Origin: Acinetobacter parvus DSM 16617 = CIP 108168
GTDB lineage: Bacteria; Pseudomonadota; Gammaproteobacteria; Pseudomonadales; Moraxellaceae
Length of the DNA: 64,000 nucleotides
Assembly: GCF_000368025.1 (NCBI RefSeq)
Contig: NZ_KB849210.1
Location: 90,229 to 154,228, forward strand
Reading direction: 5' to 3'
The translations under genes were made by a program, and so were the position numbers. This document shows, in pieces, positions 53,336-62,299 of this stretch (its first letter is position 1; every line of letters begins with the position of its first letter). The notes beneath the pieces are model-generated. The model saw only the letters and a program-made list of their open reading frames with translations, was not told the origin of the DNA and did not search any database.

Positions 53336-54847
53336 ATGCGTTACATCGATCCGAATCAACCAGATTCCAAAGTCCAGTTTAAAGCACAGTATGAAAACTT
53401 TATTGGTGGCCAATGGGTAGCTCCTGTAAGAGGAGAATACTTCGACAACGTTTCACCTGTCGATGGCAAAGTATTTACAAAAATACCGCGTTCCTCGGTT
53501 GAAGACATTGAACTTGCACTTGATGCAGCCCATAAAGCAAAGGCTGAATGGAATAAAAGTTCTCCAACAGTGCGTTCAAATATCTTGCTCAAAATTGCTG
53601 ATCGCATGGAAGCAAACCTTGAAATGCTTGCGGTTGCGGAAACTTGGGATAATGGCAAGCCAGTTCGTGAAACATTGGCAGCTGACATTCCACTGGCAAT
53701 TGATCATTTCCGTTATTTTGCAGGTTGTATCCGTGCACAGGAAGGCGGCATTTCAGAAATCGATGAAGATACAATTGCTTACCATTTCCACGAACCTTTA
53801 GGTGTCGTTGGACAAATTATTCCATGGAACTTCCCAATTCTCATGGCTGCATGGAAACTTGCTCCTGCACTAGCAGCAGGTAACTGTGTCGTATTAAAAC
53901 CAGCAGAACAAACACCTGTAAGCATTCTACTTGTTTTAGAATTAATCCAAGATATTCTACCTGCTGGTGTATTAAACGTTGTGAATGGCTATGGTGTCGA
54001 AGTAGGCCGTCCACTTGCCACTAATCCTCGTATTGCCAAAATTGCATTTACAGGTTCAACCCAAGTTGGACAGTTGATCATGCAATATGCAACTGAGAAT
54101 ATTATTCCAGTCACTTTAGAACTTGGTGGAAAATCTCCAAATATCTTCTTTGAAGATGTTATGGATCAAGAAGATGATTTTCTTGATAAAGCACTTGAAG
54201 GCTTTGCAATGTTCGCACTCAATCAAGGCGAGATTTGTACTTGTCCCTCTCGCGCATTAGTTCAAGAAAGTATTGCGGATAAGTTCTTAGAAAAAGCCAT
54301 TGAGCGTGTGAAACGTATCAAAGTTGGACATCCACTTGATACTGAAACAATGGTTGGTGCACAAGCTTCGCAAGAACAACAGGAAAAAATCCTACGTTGT
54401 ATTAACATGGGTCGAGAAGAAGGTGCTGAACTTCTTACGGGTGGTGGTGCTAGACAAGAAGTGGGGGAAGGTTTCTATATCGAACCAACTGTCTTCAAAG
54501 GACACAACGCGATGCAGATCTTCCAAGAAGAAATTTTTGGACCAGTTCTATCTGTAACAACGTTCAAAGATTTTGATGAAGCCATCAAAATCGCAAATGA
54601 CACCATCTATGGTTTAGGTGCTGGGGTTTGGGCTCGTTCTGCACATACTTCATACCGCGCTGGTCGAGCAGTTGAAGCAGGCCGTGTTTGGACAAACTGT
54701 TATCACATCTATCCTGCCCATGCTGCATTTGGTGGCTATAAAAAATCAGGCGTTGGTCGTGAAAACCACAGAATGATGTTAGATCACTATCAACAAACCA
54801 AGAATTTATTGGTGAGTTATTCAACTAAACCTGCTGGATTCTTCTAA
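53336..54847 (+). CDS. NAD-dependent aldehyde dehydrogenase (ExaC/AcoD type)
   Basis: The 503-residue protein has GQIIPWNFPILMAAWKLAPALAAGN, the Glu site LELGGKSPNIFFEDV and the catalytic cysteine in NQGEICTCPSRALVQ near residue 301. The C-terminal AAFGGYKKSGVGRENHRMML is typical of acetaldehyde dehydrogenases of the AcoD/ExaC group. AAAGGAA lies before the ATG. With the iron alcohol dehydrogenase it forms a route from ethanol to acetate. It is divergent from the regulator gene. Confidence 0.94.
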   Translation: MRYIDPNQPDSKVQFKAQYENFIGGQWVAPVRGEYFDNVSPVDGKVFTKIPRSSVEDIELALDAAHKAKAEWNKSSPTVRSNILLKIADRMEANLEMLAVAETWDNGKPVRETLAADIPLAIDHFRYFAGCIRAQEGGISEIDEDTIAYHFHEPLGVVGQIIPWNFPILMAAWKLAPALAAGNCVVLKPAEQTPVSILLVLELIQDILPAGVLNVVNGYGVEVGRPLATNPRIAKIAFTGSTQVGQLIMQYATENIIPVTLELGGKSPNIFFEDVMDQEDDFLDKALEGFAMFALNQGEICTCPSRALVQESIADKFLEKAIERVKRIKVGHPLDTETMVGAQASQEQQEKILRCINMGREEGAELLTGGGARQEVGEGFYIEPTVFKGHNAMQIFQEEIFGPVLSVTTFKDFDEAIKIANDTIYGLGAGVWARSAHTSYRAGRAVEAGRVWTNCYHIYPAHAAFGGYKKSGVGRENHRMMLDHYQQTKNLLVSYSTKPAGFF

Positions 54848-54873
54848 ACACGGCATCCATGTCATTCTTTTTG

Positions 54874-54910
54874 AAAAGGGCGAATGTATATGACATTTGC
54901 CCTTTTTATT
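54874..54910 (+). terminator. Terminator after aldehyde dehydrogenase
   Basis: Stem AAAAGGGC...AATGT pairs with ACATT...GCCCTTTT and is followed by a T-rich run. The rest of the gap to 55141 holds no clear gene. Confidence 0.85.
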
Positions 54911-55141
54911 TATTCACTCGACCACGATCCACCTACGTTGCAATGATGTTTTCAAACTCATTGTAATTAGGCGGCACATACAATTTTAGCAAGGCATCCT
55001 TTCTGATTTAATAAAAAGACTAAATCAACCACTCATATCATCTGAGTGTCTTGCGTATGCCAAAATAAAAACAAACACACATAGCCAACCCTAGCCACAA
55101 ACGCTACACTAACGGCTTTCCACTCAATGGATTTTTCACTC

Positions 55142-55909
55142 ATGTCAAACTGGTTAGATGAAGTTAAATTTGATTCCAATGGTCTTGTTCCTGCCATTGC
55201 ACAACATCATCAAACTGGTCGAGTGTTAATGGTTGCGTGGATGAATCGTGAAGCATTACAACTGACGGCTGAAAAAAATCAAGCCGTGTATTACTCACGT
55301 TCACGTCAAAAATTGTGGCACAAAGGCGAAGAATCAGGGCATTTCCAAACAGTGCATGAAATTCGTTTGGATTGCGATGCTGATGTAATTATTCTGCAAA
55401 TTGAACAGCATGGTGGTATTGCTTGCCATACAGGTCGTGAGTCTTGCTTCTATCGCAAACTCACCCCTCAAGGTTGGGAAATTGTTGATGCTCAACTGAA
55501 AGATCCGACTGCAATTTACGGCGCATCCGCCAAAACAGAAGCACACGATCATGGTCAGGCTGAACAAGTCGACGTACTCAGTCACTTAGGTCGTTTGATG
55601 CAAGAACGCAAAAAAGCTGAAGCAGATAGTTCTTATGTTGCCAGCCTATACAAAAAAGGCATCAATAAAATTCTGGAAAAAGTCGGTGAGGAGAGCGTGG
55701 AAAGTATCATCGCGGCCAAAGATTATGCGGCGCATGCTTCACTGGAAAATAAACACGACCTGATCTATGAAGTTGCAGATTTATGGTTCCACAGTATCGT
55801 CATGCTCGGTTACTTTGATCTTGACCCACACGTTGTTCTGGATGAACTCGCGCGTCGCCAAGGTCTTTCTGGTTTGGTTGAAAAAGCCAACCGTAGTAAA
55901 GAGGCGTAA
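55142..55909 (+). CDS. hisI: Bifunctional phosphoribosyl-AMP cyclohydrolase/phosphoribosyl-ATP pyrophosphatase
   Basis: The 255-residue protein joins HisI (WLDEVKFDSNGLVPAIAQ, YYSRSRQKLWHKGEESG, CHTGRESCFY; residues 1-115) and HisE (YVASLYKKGINKILEKVGEESVESIIAAKDY; about 160-250). It does steps two and three of histidine synthesis. The ATG at 55142 has GGA about 10 bases upstream and fits the family start; an ATG at 55127 is also open. It is the first gene of a run with a helicase and an ATPase gene. Confidence 0.95.
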   Translation: MSNWLDEVKFDSNGLVPAIAQHHQTGRVLMVAWMNREALQLTAEKNQAVYYSRSRQKLWHKGEESGHFQTVHEIRLDCDADVIILQIEQHGGIACHTGRESCFYRKLTPQGWEIVDAQLKDPTAIYGASAKTEAHDHGQAEQVDVLSHLGRLMQERKKAEADSSYVASLYKKGINKILEKVGEESVESIIAAKDYAAHASLENKHDLIYEVADLWFHSIVMLGYFDLDPHVVLDELARRQGLSGLVEKANRSKEA

Positions 55910-55918
55910 CCCATTCCT

Positions 55919-57427
55919 GTGTCGAGTATCGAAAAACCCAAAGCCACCTATGAGCAAGCGGTTGCCATAGATAACGCCCGTTTAGGGCAATCCTTTAAAG
56001 TGATTGCGTATGCTGGCACAGGTAAAACCACGACGTTGCAAATGATCAGTGACGCCATGCCCGAACGGCGTGGTATGTATTTGGCTTTTAACAAGGCCAT
56101 TGCATCGGAAGCACAAAGTAAATTTCACGGCAATGTAAATTGTCGTACCTTTCACTCGCTGGCTTTCCGCAGTGTACCGCGTGGTGTGACTGATAAATTA
56201 CGACTACCTCGCTTAAGCCCAAGTTTTATCGCAAAAGAATATCGTCTGGAACCCATTACCCTGCGGCGATTAATGGGCGGACGTTATGAAAAATATGTGT
56301 TGATGCCAAGCCGCTTGGCGAGTTTAGTTGCTAATGCGGTCAGCTATTTCTGCTCGACCAGCTCACAATACCCTGCACCTCGTCATATTCAAGCACCAAG
56401 CTGGTTGCATCAAGATGATATTGAATCGTTACAACAGCACTTATATCCAGCAGTTGAACGCCGTTGGTTAGAGTCAATTGATCAAAACCATCAGGCAGGG
56501 ATTGGTCACGATATTTACCTCAAACTTTGGGCATTGTCTGAACCCAACATTCCCGCCGATTATGTGCTGTTTGATGAGGCTCAGGATGCTGATCCGTTGA
56601 TGCTCGGCATTTTACTGCGCCAGAAAAGCACACAAGTGATTTATGTGGGTGATGCACATCAGCAAATCTATGCTTGGCGTGGCGCAATCAACGCCATGCA
56701 GCAAATGCCGTTGCCCGAAAGTCGTCTCACCACCTCATTCCGTTTTGGTGACGCTATCGCCGATGTTGCCAATAGTCTGCTTGGTGCATTAAACGAAACT
56801 GTTCCGTTATTGGGCAATCCAAATGCTAAATCGAGTGTGGTGAATAAACCGCATACCAAAATGCGCGATGCAATTTTGTGTCGTACCAATGCGCGTGCAA
56901 TGGAATTACTGCTTTCAGGCTTGCTGCATGGTGATAAGGTCAGCCTGCAAGCCGACCATCAAAAACTCAGTCGATTTGTCGATGCAGCGAGTTTGTTAAA
57001 ACAGGGCAAACGCATTACCGATGTGCCTGAACTGGCGTGGTTTAATTCATGGCATGATGTGCATGAATACTGTGAAACCAATGATGGCAGTGACATCAAG
57101 CCTTTGGTCAAGCTGGTGGATGAACATGGCACTGAACCACTGAAAAAGGCATTGGCGAAAATTACCCCGATTGAACAGGCAGACTATGTGATCTCAACCG
57201 CGCATAAGGCCAAGGGCCTGGAATGGAATCGGGTGCATATTGAAGATGATTACCAGTTCAAGATTAACGGACTGGAACATAAAATTACAGATGAGGAATT
57301 AAGACTACTTTACGTCGCCTGTACGCGTGCTAAAGTAAGTTTAAATATCCATCATCTTTATGACCTGATACAACAATTAAAGCTAAAACAAAGCGCTCCC
57401 TCAAGTCTTCGCCAGTCCGTAGGTTAA
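55919..57427 (+). CDS. UvrD-like superfamily 1 DNA helicase
   Basis: The protein of 502 residues, from a GTG, has all SF1A motifs in a compact form: IAYAGTGKTTTLQMIS (residues 28-43), YLAFNKAIASEA, RTFHSLAF, VLFDEAQDADPLML, IYVGDAHQQIYAWRGAI, LTTSFRFGDAIADVANSLL, VISTAHKAKGLEW and LLYVACTRAKV. It lacks the large 1B/2B insertions of UvrD and resembles FBH1-type helicases. It lies 9 bases after hisI and 24 before an ATPase gene. A role in recombination or defence is possible but not shown. Confidence 0.85.
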   Translation: MSSIEKPKATYEQAVAIDNARLGQSFKVIAYAGTGKTTTLQMISDAMPERRGMYLAFNKAIASEAQSKFHGNVNCRTFHSLAFRSVPRGVTDKLRLPRLSPSFIAKEYRLEPITLRRLMGGRYEKYVLMPSRLASLVANAVSYFCSTSSQYPAPRHIQAPSWLHQDDIESLQQHLYPAVERRWLESIDQNHQAGIGHDIYLKLWALSEPNIPADYVLFDEAQDADPLMLGILLRQKSTQVIYVGDAHQQIYAWRGAINAMQQMPLPESRLTTSFRFGDAIADVANSLLGALNETVPLLGNPNAKSSVVNKPHTKMRDAILCRTNARAMELLLSGLLHGDKVSLQADHQKLSRFVDAASLLKQGKRITDVPELAWFNSWHDVHEYCETNDGSDIKPLVKLVDEHGTEPLKKALAKITPIEQADYVISTAHKAKGLEWNRVHIEDDYQFKINGLEHKITDEELRLLYVACTRAKVSLNIHHLYDLIQQLKLKQSAPSSLRQSVG

Positions 57428-57451
57428 AGCGCTCGTGACTGAGGTGAACTT

Positions 57452-58834
57452 ATGCAACTTGAATCGGTTCTATTTAAGCATGTTGGCAGGTTTCGGGACT
57501 TAAACATTGAGTTTCAACCTGAACAATATCCGATTACCCTGATTCTGGGTGACCAGTCCACAGGTAAAACCACCATTCTAAAAAATATCTATCAGGCTCT
57601 GACCTGGTTTTCGGCACGCTATAAGGATATTCGTACTGCTGGTGTTGTGATTGCGGATCAGGACATTATGCTGACTCGGCTACAGGCCAAAATCCAGATT
57701 CAGGTACACATGAGTGAGGAACTCAATCATGGCTTGACTGAAAGTAGCGCTGCACAGGCAGCCGACACACAACGCTGTAGCTGGAAACTCTACAAAACCT
57801 TTAACAGTCAGGGGGTGGGAATTAGTCAGGTTGAAAGCCAGCAGCTTGACCAGATGGTGAGCCTGTACCAAAAGATGAATCAACAGGACCCCTTGCTGGG
57901 TTTGCCAATGATTGCCTACTATCCTGCGGAACGTTTTGTACACGAAGTGAATCTACAGAGTAAAAATGTGCCAGGCACCTTGCAGGACATTTCAGCCTAT
58001 GATTTAACACCCATTCCCTACACCACCTTTGCACGTTTTTTTGAATGGTTGCGGGAAATCAGCGATGTCGAGAATGCGCACTCGGCCCATATTGTCAGAC
58101 GCCTGATGGGTAACGATTTTAACCAGCAGAATCAGTCCGAAATATTACAAGAACTGCAACTGGAACTGGTCAAGCACCCCAAACAGCTCTCGGCACCCAA
58201 CCTGCATGCCCTGAAAACCAGCCTGAATACCGTTTTTCCCAAGCTGCAAGACCTTTACATTCAGTATGTTCCCAAGCTGCAACTGATGGTGCGTTATGAA
58301 GATCGGGTGATGCCATTTCAGCAACTGTCTGCATCAGAAAAAACCTGGATTGCGCTGGTGGGTGATATTAGCCGCCGATTATGCCTGCTCAATCAACATA
58401 GCTTTGATCCATGCCTGGAGGGCGAGGGCATCCTGCTGATTGACCACGTGGATATGCAGTTGGACCAGAATGCATGTGCCGAAATTCTTGAGCGCTTGCA
58501 TGAGGCATTTCCCCGCCTGCAAATCATTGTGACAGGCAACCGTGATGAATTGCTTGAACATGGGCTGCATTATCAGTGCCTAAAACTGGATCAGCACGGT
58601 ATTTACCCAATTCAGCTGGAGGCATCACAACAGCAGCTTTCCACCTTATATCAGGATTTGGTGCAGTCTGGACCAGAGAATGAGACCCAACCCCCACCAC
58701 TCCTGCCCTCTGAACCGACATTAACCAAAATGGATGCATTATTCCACCAGATACAGGCACTGAATCCACAGGAAAAGTCTGATTTATTGAATTTGCTCAA
58801 GATTGATGACACACCACAACAAAGCCCACTTTGA
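57452..58834 (+). CDS. AAA/ABC-type ATPase, RecF/SMC-like, partner of the helicase
   Basis: The protein of 460 residues has a RecF-like N-terminus (FKHVGRFRDLNIEF), Walker A GDQSTGKT at 33-40, an ABC signature-like LSASEKTWIALV near 292, and Walker B ILLIDHVDMQLD near 330. The Walker B catalytic glutamate is replaced by histidine (IDH instead of IDE). IIVTGNRDELLEH follows as the H-loop region. There is no TOPRIM nuclease domain, unlike OLD or GajA proteins. The C-terminal helix EKSDLLNLLKI is of the kind seen in regulatory tails. The function is unknown; joint transcription with the helicase is likely. Confidence 0.75.
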   Translation: MQLESVLFKHVGRFRDLNIEFQPEQYPITLILGDQSTGKTTILKNIYQALTWFSARYKDIRTAGVVIADQDIMLTRLQAKIQIQVHMSEELNHGLTESSAAQAADTQRCSWKLYKTFNSQGVGISQVESQQLDQMVSLYQKMNQQDPLLGLPMIAYYPAERFVHEVNLQSKNVPGTLQDISAYDLTPIPYTTFARFFEWLREISDVENAHSAHIVRRLMGNDFNQQNQSEILQELQLELVKHPKQLSAPNLHALKTSLNTVFPKLQDLYIQYVPKLQLMVRYEDRVMPFQQLSASEKTWIALVGDISRRLCLLNQHSFDPCLEGEGILLIDHVDMQLDQNACAEILERLHEAFPRLQIIVTGNRDELLEHGLHYQCLKLDQHGIYPIQLEASQQQLSTLYQDLVQSGPENETQPPPLLPSEPTLTKMDALFHQIQALNPQEKSDLLNLLKIDDTPQQSPL

Positions 58835-59059
58835 AATACGGTTCAATGCAGTATTGAAAATAATCCATCAACATGATATGTAACTTCATGTAATAACATC
58901 AGATTTTTATTGATATTTTATAGTAAAATAAATCTCATTTTTTATTTTCAAGTTGTGCAATACAACTTGTGATTGTCCCTGTTCACTTGATTGGGTTTCT
59001 GGATTTGAAGTTTTGGTATTCTCCTTGAGTGCCTGTGAATCCTGAAAGAAAGTTCATCC

Positions 59060-59077
59060 TTAGGTCTCCCGACCTAA
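59060..59077 (+). promoter_or_regulatory. Hairpin just upstream of mrpA
   Basis: TTAGGT and ACCTAA with a 6-base loop lie 9 bases before the mrpA ATG. The AGGT in the first arm is the only Shine-Dalgarno-like sequence nearby, so the hairpin could hide it. The 252-base gap before mrpA shows nothing else clear. Confidence 0.35.
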
Positions 59078-59086
59078 ATCATCAAT

Positions 59087-61930
59087 ATGGATACCAGTGT
59101 GCTACCGATTATTATCTTATTACCGCTCATACTCGGCACCACCCTTGTCTCACAACTGCAACGTATTTCACGGGGCGTGACGGCACTTGGGGCGATTGGC
59201 ATCAGCCTGAGTTGTTTTATTTTACTTCTGACCCAGGCAGAAACGGTTCTTCAGGGCAATACTCTGCTGCAAAGCTGGGATTGGCTGCCACAACTGGGCA
59301 TCAACCTGAGTTTTCGTCTGGATGCGCTCGGTTTATTGTTTGGCCTGCTGATTAGCGGTATCGGTACGCTCATTTATATTTATGCCTATTTCTACCTCAG
59401 TCCCAAAAACTCACTGAGTAAACTGTATTTGTTGCTGATGCTGTTTATGGCAGCCATGCTGGGCATCTCGCTTTCGAACAACCTGATCATCCTATTGGTG
59501 TTTTGGGAGCTGACCAGTATCTCCTCTTTCCTGCTGGTTGGTTATTGGAGCCAGTACGATGCCGCACAGCGTGGTGCGCGCATGGCCCTAACCCTTACAG
59601 GTATGGGCGGCCTTGCCATGCTGGGGGGCTTTGTACTGCTTGGGCAGATCACGGGAACCTATGAAATTGATCAACTGGTGCTGATGAAAGATACCATTCA
59701 ACAGCATCACCTGTTTGTACCGACCCTATTACTGATTTTACTGGGTGCATTTACCAAAAGTGCACAGTTTCCATTCCACTTTTGGCTACCCAATGCAATG
59801 GCTGCACCCACCCCAGTTTCAGCCTATCTGCACTCTGCAACGATGGTAAAAGCGGGGATTTTCCTGCTGGCACGTTTAGCCCCAATTTTTATTGGTGCCG
59901 CGATGTACCACAACATTGTCACCTTTGTCGGTCTGTTTACGCTGTGTATGGCAGCAGGTTTTGCCATTTTTAAAGAAGATTTAAAAGGCTTATTGGCATA
60001 CTCCACCATCAGCCATTTGGGCCTGATTGTGTGCCTGCTTGGGATGGGCTCCCCGCTTGCGGTTGCGGCGGCCATTTTCCACATTATCAACCATGCCACC
60101 TTTAAGGCGGCACTCTTTATGATTGCAGGGATTATCGACCACGAAACAGGTACACGGGATTTACGCAAGCTTAGTGGGATTTGGGCACTGCTTCCATTTA
60201 CGGGAACCTTGACCATGATCACCGCCGCCTCCATGGCGGGCGTGCCATTGACCAATGGCTTTATTTCCAAAGAGATGTTCTTTACTGAGTTATTGGCAAA
60301 CCTCTCTGGCCCAGTGATGGTGATCTCGGCCATTGTGGCAACCCTGGCGGGAATATTTGCGGTCAGCTATTCGATTCGTTTGGTACATGGCGTGTTTTTT
60401 GATGGTGTGGTAGGTAAAAACGTTCCAAACAAGAATGCCCATGAACCAGCACTTGGTATGCGACTGCCTGCAATTATCCTTGCGACTTTATGTATTCTGG
60501 TGGGTATTTTCCCTGCCCTGCTTGCGGGTGCAATGGTCAACAGTGTCACCCGTGCCAGCCTGATGCAGCCAAATTTTGAGGGGGTCCACCTCGCCATCTG
60601 GCATGGTTTTAATGCTCCTTTAGTCATGAGCCTGATTGCACTGGTTGGTGGAACGCTGTTCTATTTTGCCCTAGCCAAACAGGGGCGACTGCGTAAAATC
60701 GACCTTGATCCCTCGTTTGGACGCTTTCAGGGCCGAATTTTATTTGATTTATTTCTAAAACATTTGTTGCTCAACAGCCGTAAGATTAAGCAGGCGACTG
60801 AAAATGGCTCCTTGCAAAGCTACCTGCTCTGGATTGTGCTGTTTAGCATTGTCATGGTTGGCTTGCCACTGTTCAACCAAGGCTTAACCACAGGTACACG
60901 CGAACTGACCCATGCACCGTGGGTAGCAATTGTACTGTGGCTCACTCTGTTCTCTGGTTGCTGGATGATGCTCTGGTTCCACCATGAGCGCATCAAGGCC
61001 GTGCTGATTAGTGGGGCAGTGGGTCTGGTGGTCACCATGGTATTCATTACCCTGTCAGCGCCAGACCTTGCCCTGACCCAAATTACGGTTGATATCGTGA
61101 CCACTGTGTTGCTGCTGATGAGTCTATCCTTGCTGCCACAGCTCACTCCTTATGAATCCAGTCGTTCACGGCGCTGGCGCGATGCCAGTCTGGCCATTGC
61201 AGGTGGTTTGGGAATTGGCTGGATTAGCTGGCTGATTTTAACCCGTGACCACAATTCAATTTCATGGTTCTTTATGCAACAGTCGATTCCTCTGGGTGGC
61301 GGCTCGAATGTGGTCAACGTCATCCTTGTCGATTTCCGTGGTTTCGATACTTTCGGTGAAATTATCGTTTTGGGCATTGCTGCCATTGGTGCACTCTGTT
61401 TGATGGATGGTATGCGTGCGCATGGCACCACCATGACCCAGGGACTCACCTATCGCTTTAATCCCTCACCCTTAATGTTACGTATTACGGCATCATGGAT
61501 ACTGCCGCTTGCACTGGTGGTCAGCACCTATATTTTCATGCGTGGACACAACTATCCAGGTGGTGGTTTTATCGCGGGACTGATTACCGCGATGGCACTG
61601 ATCATTCAATATATTGTGTTGGGTCAGGAACAGGCTGAACGTATGATTGGAGCTCGGTCTGGTCGTCTCTATGAAATCTGGATTGGTTCAGGATTGACCA
61701 TTGCAGGATTGACAGGTATTGCGGCATGGTTCTGGTCACGTCCATTCCTGACCAGCGCGCACATTTATGTGGAACCCCCCTTACTGGGCAAAATGCATCT
61801 TGCCTCAGCAGTCGGATTTGATACAGGCGTATATATCACGGTCGTCGGGGCGACCATGTTATTGATCTCGGTACTGGGAGACTCACGTCACTCCAGCATG
61901 TCTGGCCCTATTCCCAATGGAGACAAATAA
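59087..61930 (+). CDS. mrpA: Mrp Na+/H+ antiporter subunit A (fused A and B domains)
   Basis: The 947-residue membrane protein has the complex I NuoL-like core: LLVFWELTSISSFLLVGYW, KSAQFPFHFWLPNAMAAPTPVSAYLHSATMVKAGIFLLARL and YSTISHLGLIVCLLG. It continues through MrpA C-terminal helices into an MrpB-like end, MRGHNYPGGGFIAGLITAMA. Fused MrpAB (MnhA'/ShaA') occurs in six-gene operons of Proteobacteria. The complex exchanges Na+ for H+ for sodium and pH tolerance. It begins the operon; mrpC follows without a gap. Confidence 0.94.
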   Translation: MDTSVLPIIILLPLILGTTLVSQLQRISRGVTALGAIGISLSCFILLLTQAETVLQGNTLLQSWDWLPQLGINLSFRLDALGLLFGLLISGIGTLIYIYAYFYLSPKNSLSKLYLLLMLFMAAMLGISLSNNLIILLVFWELTSISSFLLVGYWSQYDAAQRGARMALTLTGMGGLAMLGGFVLLGQITGTYEIDQLVLMKDTIQQHHLFVPTLLLILLGAFTKSAQFPFHFWLPNAMAAPTPVSAYLHSATMVKAGIFLLARLAPIFIGAAMYHNIVTFVGLFTLCMAAGFAIFKEDLKGLLAYSTISHLGLIVCLLGMGSPLAVAAAIFHIINHATFKAALFMIAGIIDHETGTRDLRKLSGIWALLPFTGTLTMITAASMAGVPLTNGFISKEMFFTELLANLSGPVMVISAIVATLAGIFAVSYSIRLVHGVFFDGVVGKNVPNKNAHEPALGMRLPAIILATLCILVGIFPALLAGAMVNSVTRASLMQPNFEGVHLAIWHGFNAPLVMSLIALVGGTLFYFALAKQGRLRKIDLDPSFGRFQGRILFDLFLKHLLLNSRKIKQATENGSLQSYLLWIVLFSIVMVGLPLFNQGLTTGTRELTHAPWVAIVLWLTLFSGCWMMLWFHHERIKAVLISGAVGLVVTMVFITLSAPDLALTQITVDIVTTVLLLMSLSLLPQLTPYESSRSRRWRDASLAIAGGLGIGWISWLILTRDHNSISWFFMQQSIPLGGGSNVVNVILVDFRGFDTFGEIIVLGIAAIGALCLMDGMRAHGTTMTQGLTYRFNPSPLMLRITASWILPLALVVSTYIFMRGHNYPGGGFIAGLITAMALIIQYIVLGQEQAERMIGARSGRLYEIWIGSGLTIAGLTGIAAWFWSRPFLTSAHIYVEPPLLGKMHLASAVGFDTGVYITVVGATMLLISVLGDSRHSSMSGPIPNGDK

Positions 61931-62299
61931 ATGATCAGCCTTGAATTTTTATTGGCTTCGGCAATTGGTCTACTCACCGCCACAGGGATTTACCTCATCC
62001 TGCGTGCCAGAACCTTTCCCGTGGTGCTTGGCCTTGCCATGATCGGCTATGCCGTGAACCTGTTCCTATTTGCGATGGGACGTTTACAGGTCAATGCTCC
62101 CGCCATTTTGACGGAAACCACCAAGGTCACCGACCCATTGCCACAGGCACTGGTTTTGACTGCAATCGTGATTGGGTTTGCCACCACGGCGTTTGTTGTG
62201 CAACTGGCACTGCGCAGCCGTTATGAATCGGGAAATGACCATGTCGACTCCAAGGAAGAGCCGACCCTGACCTATGACCCACGTGAGGATGAGCCATAA
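61931..62299 (+). CDS. mrpC: Mrp Na+/H+ antiporter subunit C
   Basis: The protein of 122 residues is NuoK-like with three membrane segments: LLASAIGLLTATGIYLILRA, VVLGLAMIGYAVNLFLFAMG and ALVLTAIVIGFATTAFVVQLAL. An acidic tail ends it. The start directly follows the mrpA stop, and the stop overlaps the mrpD start by one base. All subunits of the complex sit in the inner membrane. Confidence 0.94.
   Translation: MISLEFLLASAIGLLTATGIYLILRARTFPVVLGLAMIGYAVNLFLFAMGRLQVNAPAILTETTKVTDPLPQALVLTAIVIGFATTAFVVQLALRSRYESGNDHVDSKEEPTLTYDPREDEP

Noticed and set aside
54933..55001. Minus-strand fragment ending LYVPPNYNEFENIIAT
   Set aside because: It looks like the C-terminus of some lost gene, but only about 22 codons are open, which is too little to assign.
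57452..58834. ATPase and helicase as a Gabija system
   Set aside because: GajA needs a TOPRIM nuclease domain, which is not seen in this ATPase.
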